A DNA stretch of 64,000 nucleotides, taken from positions 1 through 64,000 of the forward strand of contig JAGXSU010000148.1 in assembly GCA_018333785.1 (NCBI GenBank). The letters run 5' to 3'. The DNA comes from Methylomicrobium sp. (lineage in GTDB: Bacteria; Pseudomonadota; Gammaproteobacteria; Methylococcales; Methylomonadaceae). Positions 37,077-46,233 of the stretch are shown one piece after another. The notes beneath the pieces are model-generated. The model saw only the letters and a list, made by a program, of their open reading frames with translations. It did no database searches and was not told the DNA's origin. Made by a program: the position numbers and the translations under genes. Position 1 is the stretch's first letter; every line of letters begins with the position of its first letter.

Positions 37077-39794
37077 ATGAGTGAAATAAGCCGTGTCGCA
37101 TTATTCGGTAAACTGAACGCCGTGTGTTACAAATCCATAGAAGGAGCGACCGTATTCTGTAAAATGCGCGGCAATCCCTATGTCGAACTCGCTCACTGGT
37201 TACACCAGATACTCCAGTTGCAAGACTCGGATCTTCATAAAATCATTCGTCAATTTAATATTGACCCATCAAAACTTGCCAGAGATTTTACCGAGTCGCT
37301 GGATCGGCTCCCAAGAGGGTCTACGTCTATTTCCGATTTGTCGACGCATGTTGAAGAGGCCGTGGAACGAGGGTGGGTTTATGGCACTTTGATGTTTGGC
37401 GAATCCCAGGTCCGTTCCGGTCATCTGATCGTCGGAATTTTGAAAACCAAAGGCTTGACGCATGCCCTGCAAGCTATTTCCAAAGAGTTCGATAAAATTA
37501 AGCCCGATCTTTTAACCGAGCGATTTGCCGAAATCGTCAGCGGTTCACCGGAGGAAGGTTTACGCAGCAGTGACGGTTTTCAGGTGGGCGGCGGCGCGGT
37601 TCCCGGAGAAGCCAGCGGTGCGATGTCGCCAGCTCAAATGGGAAAACAGGAAGCGCTTAAACAATTCACTGTTGATTTAACGGAACAGGCGCGACTGGGC
37701 AAAATGGACCCTATCGTGGGTCGAGATGAGGAAATAAGGCAGGTGATCGATATTTTAATGCGCCGACGTCAAAACAATCCCATTCTGACCGGTGAGGCCG
37801 GTGTGGGTAAAACGGCCGTTGTCGAAGGTTTTGCGCAGAAAATTGTTGCAGGGGATGTTCCTCCCTCTTTGCAGGACGTCACCCTGCGTACGCTGGATGT
37901 CGGTTTGTTACAGGCCGGAGCCAGTATGAAAGGTGAATTTGAAAACCGCCTGCGTCAGGTGATTGAGGAAGTTCAATCGTCCGAAAAGCCCATCATTTTG
38001 TTCATTGATGAAGCGCATACGCTGGTCGGAGCGGGCGGTGCGGCCGGAACCGGCGATGCAGCCAATCTGTTGAAACCGGCATTAGCCCGCGGTACGCTGA
38101 GAACGGTTGCGGCAACAACCTGGGCCGAATACAAAAAACACATCGAAAAAGACCCGGCCTTGACCCGGCGTTTTCAGGTTGTGCAAGTGCATGAGCCCAG
38201 CGAGGAAAAAGCCATTCTGATGATGCGCGGTGTGGCTTCGGTAATGGAAAAACACCATAAAGTGCAAGTATTGGATGAAGCGCTGGAAGCCTCGGTCAGA
38301 TTATCGCACCGGTATATTCCTGCCCGGCAATTGCCTGATAAATCGGTCAGTTTGCTCGATACGGCTTCCGCTCGAGTCGCTATCAGTCAACATGCCGTTC
38401 CTGCAGAGGTGGATGACTGCCGCAAACGAATCAATGCACTGAATACCGAGCTGGAAATTATTGCGCGTGAAAAAGCCGTAGGTATTGATATTAAAGACCG
38501 TGAATCCTTGGCCTCAGAACACCTGGCGAGCGAAACTGAGCGGTTGACAGGTTTGGAGCAACGCTGGAATACCGAGCGTGATTTAGTCAAAAATATTCTC
38601 GATATCCGCTCACAACTGCGGGCATTAACCGGCAAAGTAGAAGGCACAGCAAGCGAACTGGAAAAAGCCGCCGATGACGCTGCAGGGACACCCCCCGACC
38701 CCGTTTCCCGTGAACAACTGCTGGAAGAACTTAAAACCCTGCAAGCCAAATTACACGAGCTTCAGGGTGAATCGCCACTTATTTTACCCAGCGTTGATGC
38801 GCAGGCAGTCGCCTCTGTGGTTGGTGATTGGACAGGTATACCCGTTGGACGCATGGTCAAGAATGAAATTGAAACCATCATTCATTTAGCCGACAACATC
38901 GAACAACGCATTATCGGTCAACGTCACGCGCTGGAGATGATCGCCAAACGTATACAAACCTCACGGGCCGGATTGGATAACCCCAACAAACCGATAGGTG
39001 TTTTCATGTTGGCGGGTACATCGGGTGTAGGTAAAACCGAAACGGCCCTGGCACTTGCGGAAACGTTGTACGGCGGCGAGCAAAATGTCATCACCATCAA
39101 TATGAGCGAATACCAGGAAGCGCATACCGTTTCCACCTTAAAAGGTGCACCTCCCGGCTATGTCGGTTACGGCGAAGGCGGAGTCCTCACCGAAGCGGTC
39201 AGACGTAGACCCTATTCCGTAGTGTTATTGGATGAAGTTGAAAAAGCACACCCCGATGTGCACGAAATCTTCTTCCAGGTTTTTGATAAAGGCTGGATGG
39301 AAGACGGAGAAGGGCGGGTCATTGATTTCAAGAACACGCTGATTCTGTTGACCACCAATGCAGGCACCGAATTGATCAGTAATCTTTGTAAAGACCCTGA
39401 TTTAATGCCGGAACCCGAAGGGATTGCCAAAGCCTTGCGCGAACCCTTGTTAAAAGTTTTCCCGCCCGCTTTGTTAGGTCGTTTGGTAGTGATTCCTTAT
39501 TACCCGCTCAGCGACGAAATGATTGCCGCCATAACCCGTTTGCAATTGGGTCGCATCAAAAAACGCATTGCGGAAAGTCATAAAGTTCCGTTTACCTATG
39601 ATGAAGAAGTCATCAAGCTGATTGCCAGTCGCTGCACGGAACTGGAAAGCGGCGGGCGGATGATTGACTCTATTTTAACCAATACCCTGTTGCCCAGCAT
39701 CAGCGCCGAGTTTTTAACCCGGATGATGGAAGGTAAGTCGATTGACCGGGTACATGTCGGAGTGGCGGATGGGGAGTTTGTTTATGAGTTTTGA
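37077..39794 (+). CDS. clpV: T6SS sheath-recycling AAA+ ATPase ClpV (TssH)
   Basis: Hexameric unfoldase that disassembles contracted TssBC sheath. 905 residues. An N-terminal Clp-N repeat domain (about 1-150) is followed by the first AAA+ module with Walker [11 protein letters not shown] near residue 240 and Walker B '[16 protein letters not shown]'. A coiled middle region (about 440-570) precedes the second module with Walker [10 protein letters not shown] near 650 and '[15 protein letters not shown]'. The insertion '[15 protein letters not shown]' is typical of ClpB/ClpV. It ends the compact tssE-F-G-H run. Confidence 0.95.
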   Translation: MSEISRVALFGKLNAVCYKSIEGATVFCKMRGNPYVELAHWLHQILQLQDSDLHKIIRQFNIDPSKLARDFTESLDRLPRGSTSISDLSTHVEEAVERGWVYGTLMFGESQVRSGHLIVGILKTKGLTHALQAISKEFDKIKPDLLTERFAEIVSGSPEEGLRSSDGFQVGGGAVPGEASGAMSPAQMGKQEALKQFTVDLTEQARLGKMDPIVGRDEEIRQVIDILMRRRQNNPILTGEAGVGKTAVVEGFAQKIVAGDVPPSLQDVTLRTLDVGLLQAGASMKGEFENRLRQVIEEVQSSEKPIILFIDEAHTLVGAGGAAGTGDAANLLKPALARGTLRTVAATTWAEYKKHIEKDPALTRRFQVVQVHEPSEEKAILMMRGVASVMEKHHKVQVLDEALEASVRLSHRYIPARQLPDKSVSLLDTASARVAISQHAVPAEVDDCRKRINALNTELEIIAREKAVGIDIKDRESLASEHLASETERLTGLEQRWNTERDLVKNILDIRSQLRALTGKVEGTASELEKAADDAAGTPPDPVSREQLLEELKTLQAKLHELQGESPLILPSVDAQAVASVVGDWTGIPVGRMVKNEIETIIHLADNIEQRIIGQRHALEMIAKRIQTSRAGLDNPNKPIGVFMLAGTSGVGKTETALALAETLYGGEQNVITINMSEYQEAHTVSTLKGAPPGYVGYGEGGVLTEAVRRRPYSVVLLDEVEKAHPDVHEIFFQVFDKGWMEDGEGRVIDFKNTLILLTTNAGTELISNLCKDPDLMPEPEGIAKALREPLLKVFPPALLGRLVVIPYYPLSDEMIAAITRLQLGRIKKRIAESHKVPFTYDEEVIKLIASRCTELESGGRMIDSILTNTLLPSISAEFLTRMMEGKSIDRVHVGVADGEFVYEF

Positions 39795-39835
39795 GTGGGA
39801 TTGAGCTTAAAAAGGTGGCTTAGTCTCAAAGGTCC

Positions 39836-39865
39836 GGTTTTGTTGGCTTGGATGCCGCCAAAACC
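39836..39865 (+). terminator. Possible hairpin after clpV
   Basis: Imperfect 12-bp stem, ggttttgttggc and gccgccaaaacc, with a six-base loop, 41 bases after the clpV stop. It lacks a following T run. It may separate the structural operon from the downstream cargo-position genes. Confidence 0.35.
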
Positions 39866-39914
39866 AACTTAAACTGTTTTTTAAATTAAGAATTTAAATG
39901 CGAAGGAGAAACTG

Positions 39915-40562
39915 ATGGCGGCGAAATACATAAAATCGACAAGCAATTTATCCCCCAAAAACGTCTGGAACAAGATGAATTCTGGGGAATGGTCATTCGA
40001 GGATTGCCCTTGGGTAATACTTGGCAACGTCTATACGTCAGTGAATTTCACGGGCGACGGGTCATGGCAAGAAATCGTTCGCGACTTATATAATAAAGGG
40101 CAAAGGACTTTTACTGTTTTAGCTGGAAGGCACGGCGACCAATTAGGCCAACAGATCGACCTCTCGACGGGTAAATTTATCCCTCGTGATTCGAAGGACA
40201 CTGCTATCAATCCAAAAGATGATATGAAAGTAGCGAATAGTCTGAATACAAACCCGAGACTGGCGGGCATAAACGTCATTGTGACTGACGTCGGGAGCGG
40301 GACGCACGATAATGTAGATAAGTTGAAAGCTGAAATCGATAAACAGCTGCTTTCCAATCGGATTGTGATACTGGCTTGGTGTTATTCTTTGTTTGCCATG
40401 AAGTCAGGGTGGGACAACAATGTGAAGAATGCTTGGCCACAAGTTTTTAGCGGTCCTGACATGACGCCGATCTCTTTTACTGCGAAGGATTGGGATTGGC
40501 TATCCAAATATACGAAGTGCTCCGCATCTATTGCCGCTGAACGGTTAGCCGTTTCCGATTAA
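39915..40562 (+). CDS. Unrecognised 215-residue protein in T6SS cargo position
   Basis: Not recognised. 215 residues, soluble, no signal peptide or membrane segment, ribosome-binding site gaaggag before the ATG. It lies between clpV and vgrG, where T6SS effectors or their partners are often encoded. By eye it has alternating strands and helices: 'TFTVLAGRHGDQLG' (His73), 'INVIVTDVGSG', a helix, then 'RIVILAWCYSLFA' (Cys156). A strand ending in HG and a later strand ending in C-Y-S resembles the dyad layout of clan CD cysteine peptidases such as caspases and CHAT domains. That resemblance is weak and is inference only. It could equally be an immunity or adaptor protein. No obvious partner adjoins it. 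Confidence 0.7.
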   Translation: MAAKYIKSTSNLSPKNVWNKMNSGEWSFEDCPWVILGNVYTSVNFTGDGSWQEIVRDLYNKGQRTFTVLAGRHGDQLGQQIDLSTGKFIPRDSKDTAINPKDDMKVANSLNTNPRLAGINVIVTDVGSGTHDNVDKLKAEIDKQLLSNRIVILAWCYSLFAMKSGWDNNVKNAWPQVFSGPDMTPISFTAKDWDWLSKYTKCSASIAAERLAVSD

Positions 40563-40753
40563 TTTACTGTCCGAAATTAATGAGTCATGTCCGTCCGACG
40601 ACTCAATCGTAGCGTTGATTCGTCGTTAGGCAATGCACCAATTGGCGGGCTTGTATTGGCGTTGTGCGTTGAATGGCGGTTTGCTATCGCGAAACCGCCC
40701 TACACGCTCGGAAACTCAATCTATGCGATTCTTTGAATAAAGAGGTAATTTTT

Positions 40754-41383
40754 ATGGTTGCTAATTTGAATAATGCAATCGATCAAAATTCATACATAAA
40801 ACCTGTGGTACTCCATTGGCCGCCTTCGATGCGCTTGGTTAATGATCAGTTTTTTGAATTTTGTCAGGCAAACAAAGAATTACGTATAGAACGCAATGCT
40901 CACGGAGATTGTGAAATTATGGCTCCGACAGGCGGTGTAACGGGTTGGCGAAATTCCGGATTGACTGCTCAACTCTATAATTGGGCAGAAGCAGAGGGCA
41001 GCGGCGTTGTGTTTGACTCATCCAGTGGGTTTGTTTTGCCTAATGGAGCGATTCGCTCGCCCGATGTGTCTTGGGTTAAAAAGTCACGCCTAGCAACTTT
41101 AACGCCCGAGCAAAAACAAGGTTTTTTGCCGCTGTGTCCGGATTTTGTGATTGAGTTGCGCTCACCTAGCGATAACTTAAAAACCTTGCAGGATAAAATG
41201 CAGGAATTTATGGAAAACGGTGCAAGTTTGGGCTGGTTAATCGACACGGAAGCAAAGCAGGTTTTAGTTTTTAAGCCTCAAAAAAGAGTATTCAGATTGG
41301 ATAAGCCGGAGTTTCTGTCAGCGGATGAGGTGTTGAAGGATTTTGAGCTGGCTATGAAAAAAATTTGGGATTTTGAGTTTTAG
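40754..41383 (+). CDS. Uma2-family (DUF820) putative endonuclease
   Basis: 209 residues from the ATG at 40754, which has the site agaggt. A longer frame opens at 40673 inside a repeat-like palindrome and is rejected. PD-(D/E)XK-like nuclease fold: 'GAIRSPDVSWVKKSRL' supplies the Asp and 'DFVIELRSPSDNLKTLQDKM' the Glu, with 'WLIDTEAKQVLVFKP' closing the core. Uma2 genes are common in cyanobacteria and occur sporadically in proteobacteria. Biological function is unknown and any link to secretion is unproven. The 40563-40753 gap before it holds a palindrome with gcggtttgctatcgcgaaaccgcc. Confidence 0.8.
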   Translation: MVANLNNAIDQNSYIKPVVLHWPPSMRLVNDQFFEFCQANKELRIERNAHGDCEIMAPTGGVTGWRNSGLTAQLYNWAEAEGSGVVFDSSSGFVLPNGAIRSPDVSWVKKSRLATLTPEQKQGFLPLCPDFVIELRSPSDNLKTLQDKMQEFMENGASLGWLIDTEAKQVLVFKPQKRVFRLDKPEFLSADEVLKDFELAMKKIWDFEF

Positions 41384-41587
41384 GAACGGTTTCTTGATGG
41401 CCGTCAGAAAAACAGGTGATGTACTTCTGGTTGTAAGAGTTATTGATTCACCTGTTGAAACTTGCGTTGATGTCTATAAGGTTGCAAGTAATCTCATGTC
41501 CTTTCCTAAACGTGGTTAAGTCGAAGAAAAAAGTCCATTTGTGCCCAGTCACTGTTAGACGTTATTTTATCTGGAATTATTTCAATT

Positions 41588-43528
41588 ATGAGCCAAAACA
41601 ACCGAACCGTTACCGCAACCACGCCGTTGGGAAAAGACCAGCTCATCTTTTATGGAATGACGGGGACTGAAAAAATAGGTCGGTTATTTGAGTTTGAAGT
41701 TGACTTGATTCGCGAGATAAAAGGGGGCAGTGTCAAAGCTGATCAACTGCTCGGTAAGGGATTGACCGTTAAACTTGAGCTGAAAAACGGTGATCGTTAT
41801 TTTAACGGCGAGATCGTCCAGTTCAAACATACCGGTTTTCGCGGTGACTATATCTGCTACCGCGCTACAGTAAAGCCTTGGTTATGGTATCTGAGCTTGA
41901 ATGCCAACAGCCGTATTTTTCAGGATAAATCCGTAGTTGATGTTATCAAGGCTGTTTTGGCTGAATATTCCTTTGCCGATGTTGAATATAAAATTGAAGG
42001 CTCTTACGAACCTTTGGATTATTGTGTGCAGTACCGCGAAAGTGATTTCGATTTTATCAGCCGCCTGATGGAGCATGACGGGATTTTTTATTATTTCAAA
42101 CATCAAAATAACAAGCATACATTAGTCATTACCGACTCAAACAGTGACTGGCAATCGATTTCAGGCTATCAGACTATTCCTTTTTTTCCGCCCGGCAACA
42201 TCGGCAACAGAGAGCAGGATCATATCCATGAGTGGCTCAGTCAAAGTCAGGTGACTGCCGGTAAATATGAGATCAATGATTTTGACTTCGAGACACCCAG
42301 CACGGATTTAACCAGTAAAAAACATAATCTCAAGGGTTTTTCCAATAACAGTCAGGAGGTCTATGACTTTCCGGGTAAATACACCAAGGCATCGGTGGGT
42401 ACCAAGCTTACGGAAAAGCGTCTGGAAGAAACCCAAATGGCTTATTCGTTAAAACAAGGTCAGGGGAATGCAGCAGGTGTGATACCTGGTATGAAATTTA
42501 AGCTGACCGACTATTACTTTGCTGAAGAAAATAAAGAACATGTCATTGTTTCGGCGGCTTATACCATCATGGGTGACGCTTTGGCTTCCGGTATGGGCGG
42601 AGGCGGCGAAATATTTCAGTGTCAATTCACCGCAATCGACGCAAGTCAGGTCTATCGGTCTCAAAGAGTCACACCTAAACCGGTCATTGCCGGTTCTCAG
42701 ACGGCGATGGTGGCAGGCAAGTCCGGAGAGGAAATCTGGACCGATAAGTACGGCCGGGTCAAAGTTCAGTTTCACTGGGACAGAGACGGGCAGTCAGATG
42801 AAACCAGTTCCTGCTGGGTGCGTGTTTCTCAGCCTATGGCCGGAAAAAAATGGGGCTGGATTTCACTGCCCAGGATGGGGCAGGAAGTCGTCGTCAGTTT
42901 TCTTGAAGGCGATCCGGATCAGCCTCTGATAACCGGCCGCGTCTATAACGGCGACCAAATGCCACCTTACGATTTACCGGCTAACCAAACGCAAAGCGGA
43001 ATAAAGACGCGCAGTTCCAAAAATGGGTCTGCTGAAAATTTTAATGAATTGCGTTTTGAGGACAAAAAAGACTCGGAAGAAATTTATATCCACGCCGAAA
43101 AAGACTTCAATTGCGTGATAGAAAACAACGAGACCCGTAAAATCGGTCTCGATAAGAAAGACAAAGGTGATCAAACGATTGAAATTCAAAATCACCGAAC
43201 GGTGACCTTGAATGAAGGCACTGATACGTTGACAGTCAAAATGGGTGATCGCAAAGCCCAAATTGATCAAGGTAATGATTCCACTCAGGTAAAAGCCGGA
43301 GATCATTCCGTCAAGGTAGATGTGGGCAAAAGTACAATAGAAGCCATGACCTCGATTGAGTTAAAAGTCGGCGGGAATAGCATTAAGATCGAACAATCCG
43401 GTATTACGATAAAAGGCATGATGGTAACGGTTCAAGGCGATACCAAACTGGATGCCAAAAGCCCGATGACCACCGTCAACGGTGACGGCATGCTGACGCT
43501 GAAAGGCGGCATCATCATGATCAACTGA
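41588..43528 (+). CDS. vgrG: T6SS spike protein VgrG (TssI)
   Basis: Trimeric spike at the tip of the Hcp tube. 646 residues. The gp27-like hub region (about 1-370) has 'FDFISRLMEHDGIFYYFKH', and the gp5-like OB fold (about 385-460) has 'DKYGRVKVQFHWDRDG', 'WVRVSQPMAGKKWGWISLPR' and 'GDPDQPLITGRVYN'. The C-terminal beta-helix is short-repeat rich ('DSTQVKAGDHSVKVDVGKSTIEA' region) and ends 'LTLKGGIIMIN'. There is no extra effector domain, so cargo is probably carried via PAAR, Hcp or an adaptor. Confidence 0.96.
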   Translation: MSQNNRTVTATTPLGKDQLIFYGMTGTEKIGRLFEFEVDLIREIKGGSVKADQLLGKGLTVKLELKNGDRYFNGEIVQFKHTGFRGDYICYRATVKPWLWYLSLNANSRIFQDKSVVDVIKAVLAEYSFADVEYKIEGSYEPLDYCVQYRESDFDFISRLMEHDGIFYYFKHQNNKHTLVITDSNSDWQSISGYQTIPFFPPGNIGNREQDHIHEWLSQSQVTAGKYEINDFDFETPSTDLTSKKHNLKGFSNNSQEVYDFPGKYTKASVGTKLTEKRLEETQMAYSLKQGQGNAAGVIPGMKFKLTDYYFAEENKEHVIVSAAYTIMGDALASGMGGGGEIFQCQFTAIDASQVYRSQRVTPKPVIAGSQTAMVAGKSGEEIWTDKYGRVKVQFHWDRDGQSDETSSCWVRVSQPMAGKKWGWISLPRMGQEVVVSFLEGDPDQPLITGRVYNGDQMPPYDLPANQTQSGIKTRSSKNGSAENFNELRFEDKKDSEEIYIHAEKDFNCVIENNETRKIGLDKKDKGDQTIEIQNHRTVTLNEGTDTLTVKMGDRKAQIDQGNDSTQVKAGDHSVKVDVGKSTIEAMTSIELKVGGNSIKIEQSGITIKGMMVTVQGDTKLDAKSPMTTVNGDGMLTLKGGIIMIN

Positions 43529-43701
43529 GCTCTTGCCGTGTTTTCGTTTCCTAGATTTTTTTCTGCCATAACAACCGTCATGGCTTAGTTGGCTTGAGCA
43601 TTTTATTACCATCAATACCGGCTAGACGGTAATCATGCTGAGGCCGATAACGCCAGATGCACTGGACGATGCGATTAATGCCAGATCAACAGGTCTTACC
43701 T

Positions 43702-43874
43702 TACTCCCTTTTGACCGAAAAAACGTCTAGGGATGGGAAGGTGTGGGGTATGCCTAGTGAGGATGTCGGCAGCAGGGAGCTGCCGCAAGCCCACATGGAC
43801 GGGTTCACGGCGTTCCTCGATAGGCATACTCCACACTAAAAATACTTGAACGATTATTGAGTAAGAAGGGAGTA
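43702..43874. repeat. Nested inverted-repeat element downstream of vgrG
   Basis: Outer 9-bp inverted repeat tactccctt / aagggagta encloses a stronger inner pair: gtgtggggtatgcctagtgag at 43741-43761 against the imperfect complement ending 'taggcatactccacac' at 43836. The interior has 'gggagctgccgcaagccc'. No coding capacity is evident. It occupies most of the 379-base gap between the convergent vgrG and kinase genes and may also act as a bidirectional terminator. Confidence 0.5.
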
Positions 43875-43907
43875 GATGTATTTAAACACTCTTCGCAACC
43901 GTTGATT

Positions 43908-45791
43908 TTACAGGTTTTCCGATGCTTCTTTGTTTAAATACGTGTAATTTACAATGATTTTCCAGCTGAATTCGCCATCGAATTTGACAGAATTCCAGGC
44001 GGCAATTTTGTAAAACTCAGTATTGCCATCAATAAAACTGTAGTAGCCGATACTGTCATCCTCCACTAACGTCAGTCGGGCGAATGCCAGCAACGAAGGC
44101 GAGCTCCAAATGCCTTGATCGATAAAAAGATTAGTGCCGACTAATTTTGAATTCGCATCATACAAAATCAGGCCATCGCTGCGCATGATCCAGATATCTC
44201 TGGGGCGATCAACCGATTTTAGAACGGTCGGGAAAAAATCAGGAAAGACCTTTTCCGGATACATGACGGCCTCGATATAGTTGACGATAGTGCCGTTTTC
44301 AAAGATTGGGGTGCGAAAAACCAGTGACAGCCGATCATTTTCGATGTTGACGGTGGGAGCCTGACTGTTTTCATCGGAGGCAGAAAAGAGGGTGAAGACT
44401 TCTGACGCTTTTCGCAGGGAAAACGAGTCGAACCGGGGGTAACGATTATGCAGCGCCTTCATGACTGCCTGCTCTGAAGTACTGTCGGCGCTAATTTTAG
44501 CGGCCGCTTGTTTCAGGTCTGAAATCAAGCCGGTCGTTTTTGCGGCGATGGCGGCAGCAACCGTTTTTGCTTGATGCTGTGATAGTTCGCCGTAAGCCGT
44601 AACCAGGCTTAATGCTTGTTCGGCCTCAGTTTTGGCATTGTGCATTTGCTTCGCATAATGGACAGAAAAGCCCGCGCCGACGGAGATGGTCAAAAAGAGC
44701 AGGCCAGTCATAATGACCGTAAATTTATTCTGTGCCAGAAACCGGCGTAACAACTCCTGTTTTGAGTAAGCGTAAATATTGACCATCCGACCGTCCCGAA
44801 ACGCTTTCAACTGTTCTGCCAACTCGCCAGCATTGGCAAAGCGTAACGCAGGATCTTTATGCGTTGCCTTTTCACAAATGGCGATTAATTCGGGTGGAGC
44901 GGATGAATTAAACAGTTTTGGGGACGGTGTCCGGCTGTCACTTTTAATAGCCTGTTCAATTTCATCCAATGGCCCCCGGTAGGGTAAAGTGCCGGTAATG
45001 ATTCTGAATAAAATGATGCCTAGACTGTAAACATCGCTGGCTTTTCCGGATATGCCGTTGAATTGCTCGGGCGCCATATAGGTGGGGGTTCCCAAAACTT
45101 CTGTTGATGCAGTATCGCTTAGCGTATGCCGTTGATGGGTTAACGCTTCCCGGTAAAAGTAAGTATTGTCGTCATCATCAAGCACCTGGGCTAGGCCCCA
45201 ATCCACTACGATTGTTTCACCAAAACTACCGCTGATGATATTGCCGGGCTTTAAGTCGCGGTGAATAACGCCTTTAGCATGCGCATAGGCCAGCGTGTTG
45301 CAAACGTCGATCAGCACGCCCAATAATTTCATCCGTTGACTGAAGGTGTCTTCAGCGTCGGACTGAGGTGTTTTTCTGAGCTGTTGTTCCAATGTCTGGC
45401 CTTTGACATAGCGCATGGCATAATAAGGCCTGCCATCTTCTTTACGCCCCAGTTCATAGACAGGAACAATGCCTGGATGCTCCAGTTTCCCGGTTATCTT
45501 GGCTTCATGGACAAATGAATTTTCAATTTCGGCATCGGCGGGATTCTCGGTTGTGTGGAATGCTTCTAAAAGCTCTTTCACGGCGACGCGTCTGCCGATA
45601 GTCTCATCGTAAGCCAGATAAACCCGGCCTACGCCGCCTTCACCGATGACGTCAAGAATTGCTAAATGGTCGGAAAAGGCATGATTTGCTTTATTCGACT
45701 TTGATTTCTTGACGGTTGATGGCTTTTTGCTGAATCGAGTTGCGTCATCATCAAAATTTTCTGCTGCTGAATTGGGACGGTCGACACTCAT
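43908..45791 (-). CDS. Ser/Thr protein kinase with membrane segment and sensor-like C terminus (PpkA-like role)
   Basis: 627 residues. A polar N-terminal tail (about 1-42) contains 'DDDATRF'. The Hanks-type kinase domain (about 43-335) has the glycine loop GEGGVG, 'RVAVKELL', the catalytic loop 'IHRDLKPGN' (Asp179), DWG in place of DFG, and 'GTPTYMAPEQ'. One transmembrane helix lies near 355-375 ('IMTGLLFLTISVGAGF'). The C-terminal 250 residues look extracytoplasmic and cache-like, so the kinase may sense a periplasmic signal. With tagH and the PppA phosphatase it fits the T6SS threonine-phosphorylation switch, although it lacks the von Willebrand domain of the Pseudomonas PpkA. Convergent with vgrG. 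Confidence 0.88.
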   Translation of the reverse strand: MSVDRPNSAAENFDDDATRFSKKPSTVKKSKSNKANHAFSDHLAILDVIGEGGVGRVYLAYDETIGRRVAVKELLEAFHTTENPADAEIENSFVHEAKITGKLEHPGIVPVYELGRKEDGRPYYAMRYVKGQTLEQQLRKTPQSDAEDTFSQRMKLLGVLIDVCNTLAYAHAKGVIHRDLKPGNIISGSFGETIVVDWGLAQVLDDDDNTYFYREALTHQRHTLSDTASTEVLGTPTYMAPEQFNGISGKASDVYSLGIILFRIITGTLPYRGPLDEIEQAIKSDSRTPSPKLFNSSAPPELIAICEKATHKDPALRFANAGELAEQLKAFRDGRMVNIYAYSKQELLRRFLAQNKFTVIMTGLLFLTISVGAGFSVHYAKQMHNAKTEAEQALSLVTAYGELSQHQAKTVAAAIAAKTTGLISDLKQAAAKISADSTSEQAVMKALHNRYPRFDSFSLRKASEVFTLFSASDENSQAPTVNIENDRLSLVFRTPIFENGTIVNYIEAVMYPEKVFPDFFPTVLKSVDRPRDIWIMRSDGLILYDANSKLVGTNLFIDQGIWSSPSLLAFARLTLVEDDSIGYYSFIDGNTEFYKIAAWNSVKFDGEFSWKIIVNYTYLNKEASENL

Positions 45792-45810
45792 TATTGCCTC
45801 AACAAATCGG

Positions 45811-46110
45811 ATGTGGAGCCTTCATTATAGTATTGACTCCTTATTTAGATTGACAGTCGCAAATGAACTATTGAACAATCCTGATGGTATAGAAGCTGCT
45901 TTCATCACGAAGGAAAAGGAACTGCCCTGTTTAGGCTTTGTTACTCGCCAGACAGAATGTCGTCACTATTTCGGTGTAAGCTTGTCGGCTATTCAGGAGA
46001 TCAATAAAACACAGTTTAGCTTGGGTTGGTCAGCGGTGCCTGAGCAAAGCAACATTGACTATTACGAAAAAGCATCCAACTCAAACAAGCCTTGCTCTCA
46101 GGAAATATAA
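45811..46110 (+). CDS. Doubtful 99-codon open frame
   Basis: The frame from the ATG at 45811 encodes a balanced-composition protein ('FITKEKELPCLGFVTRQTE', 'YFGVSLSAIQEINKT') with codon use not unlike its neighbours. No family was recognised and no good ribosome-binding site was found. It starts just beyond the divergent kinase start and ends 124 bases before the autotransporter gene. It may be a real small gene, a remnant, or chance. The rest of 45792-46233 shows no other candidate. Confidence 0.25.
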   Translation: MWSLHYSIDSLFRLTVANELLNNPDGIEAAFITKEKELPCLGFVTRQTECRHYFGVSLSAIQEINKTQFSLGWSAVPEQSNIDYYEKASNSNKPCSQEI

Positions 46111-46233
46111 TCCGATCAGGTTTTTGAGCTAGAATTTCACTTTTACAAACCTTGCGGGTGCTATTGCGTAAATAGGTAATGAAGCACTGAACCAAGAATA
46201 ACGAATAATTAAAATGATAATTCCGGGGGGAAT

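Noticed and set aside
40673-40753. Longer N terminus of the Uma2 protein
   Set aside because: The extension lies in a repeat-like palindrome, while the internal ATG at 40754 has a proper ribosome site and gives the normal family start.
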